This document shows positions 42,896-42,986 of a stretch of 42,986 bases of DNA, one piece after another (the stretch's first letter is position 1; the number at the start of each line of letters is the position of its first letter). A program made the position numbers and the translations under genes. A model generated the notes under the pieces. That model had not been told where the DNA came from, did not search any database, and saw only the letters and a program-made list of their open reading frames with translations. The stretch is taken from the NCBI GenBank assembly GCA_934725305.1, contig CAKVBA010000023.1, positions 1 through 42,986 of the forward strand, in the 5' to 3' direction. Origin of the DNA: an uncultured Parabacteroides sp. GTDB taxonomy: Bacteria > Bacteroidota > Bacteroidia > Bacteroidales > Tannerellaceae.

Positions 42896-42986
42896 TGTAA
42901 CCCATCCCAAAGTGATAGTATCGGCGAAACGGTACCATCATAGCGGAGGAATCGGTACCATCTCAGCGCTCCAATCGGTACCAACG
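42896..42986. mobile_element. End of an IS21-like insertion sequence
   Basis: The element starts with TGTAACCCATCCC and carries three copies of CGGTACCA at 42930, 42953 and 42976, exactly 23 bases apart, with similar flanks (GGAATCGGTACCATC, CCAATCGGTACCAAC). Multiple short direct repeats at the tips are typical of IS21-family ends. It continues beyond the window, and no transposase is visible. Confidence 0.6.

Noticed and set aside
42930..42983. Three 23-bp-spaced repeats as a possible CRISPR or iteron origin
   Set aside because: Only an 8-bp core is shared, they abut a gene truncation point, and they fit an IS21-type end better; no rep gene is seen.

Overview
The window looks like the chromosome of a member of the Bacteroidales, most likely the Bacteroides/Parabacteroides group. 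This rests on three things. Many genes are preceded by the Bacteroidetes -7 promoter element TAnnTTTG. The gene set is typical of the group: TatAC without TatB, a single-chain pyruvate:ferredoxin oxidoreductase, a phosphate-selective-type porin, a GldB-like lipoprotein and many SPII lipoproteins. The IS remnants are also of types seen there. The genus is an inference.

Layout. 1-1000: remains of mobile elements, including a broken IS1634-type transposase. 1.1-6.2 kb (+): a TerB-like protein, a PMCA-type calcium pump and riboflavin synthase. 6.2-9.0 kb (-): a MATE exporter and a YihY-family membrane protein, with the RNase P RNA gene just upstream. 9.4-11.6 kb (+): an unknown helical protein in an operon with a GtrA flippase and a GtrB-type glycosyltransferase. 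11.6-17.4 kb (-): a tight operon metF - holB - gldB-like - large secreted glycosidase-like protein. 17.5-18.2 kb: a non-coding MITE-like element. 18.3-29 kb: ilvE, an AAA ATPase, PFOR, a secreted serine peptidase, a GH16 lipoprotein, a porin, a Cof-type HAD phosphatase and a small protein. 29.1-29.6 kb: a second, inverted copy of the MITE-like element. 29.7-30.7 kb: an exported M28 peptidase. 30.7-31.3 kb: a gene-free stretch with a candidate structured RNA. 31.3-34.2 kb (-): a stripped tryptophan operon. 34.4-37.9 kb: a membrane-anchored AraC regulator, a lipoprotein of the phosphatidylserine/tryptophan decarboxylase type and an unknown lipoprotein. 38-40 kb: fabD and, divergently, tatA-tatC. 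40.2-42.9 kb (-): an outer-membrane porin-like protein and the 3' part of an mgtA-type Mg2+ pump, cut off by an IS21-like end at the right edge.

The most interesting region is the trp locus. A complete ribosome-mediated attenuator (promoter, leader peptide with three consecutive Trp codons, terminator) sits in front of an operon that contains only trpB, trpG and a TrpC-like gene. trpE, trpD, trpF and trpA are not in the places where they are normally found. The TrpC-like protein has lost nearly all known catalytic residues and the end of the barrel. trpB (indole salvage) and trpG (aminodeoxychorismate/folate synthesis) are the two genes with plausible uses outside de novo Trp synthesis, so the locus looks like a biosynthetic operon turned into an indole-salvage module still controlled by Trp supply.

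The second theme is a family of non-coding interspersed repeats. Two long copies in opposite orientation flank about 11 kb, a solo end abuts a lipoprotein gene, and smaller gaps carry the same kind of short internal words. The long copies have shared inverted ends (consensus near CCCAAATCGGTCATTAGA) and an internal ladder of decaying 21-25 bp tandem words.
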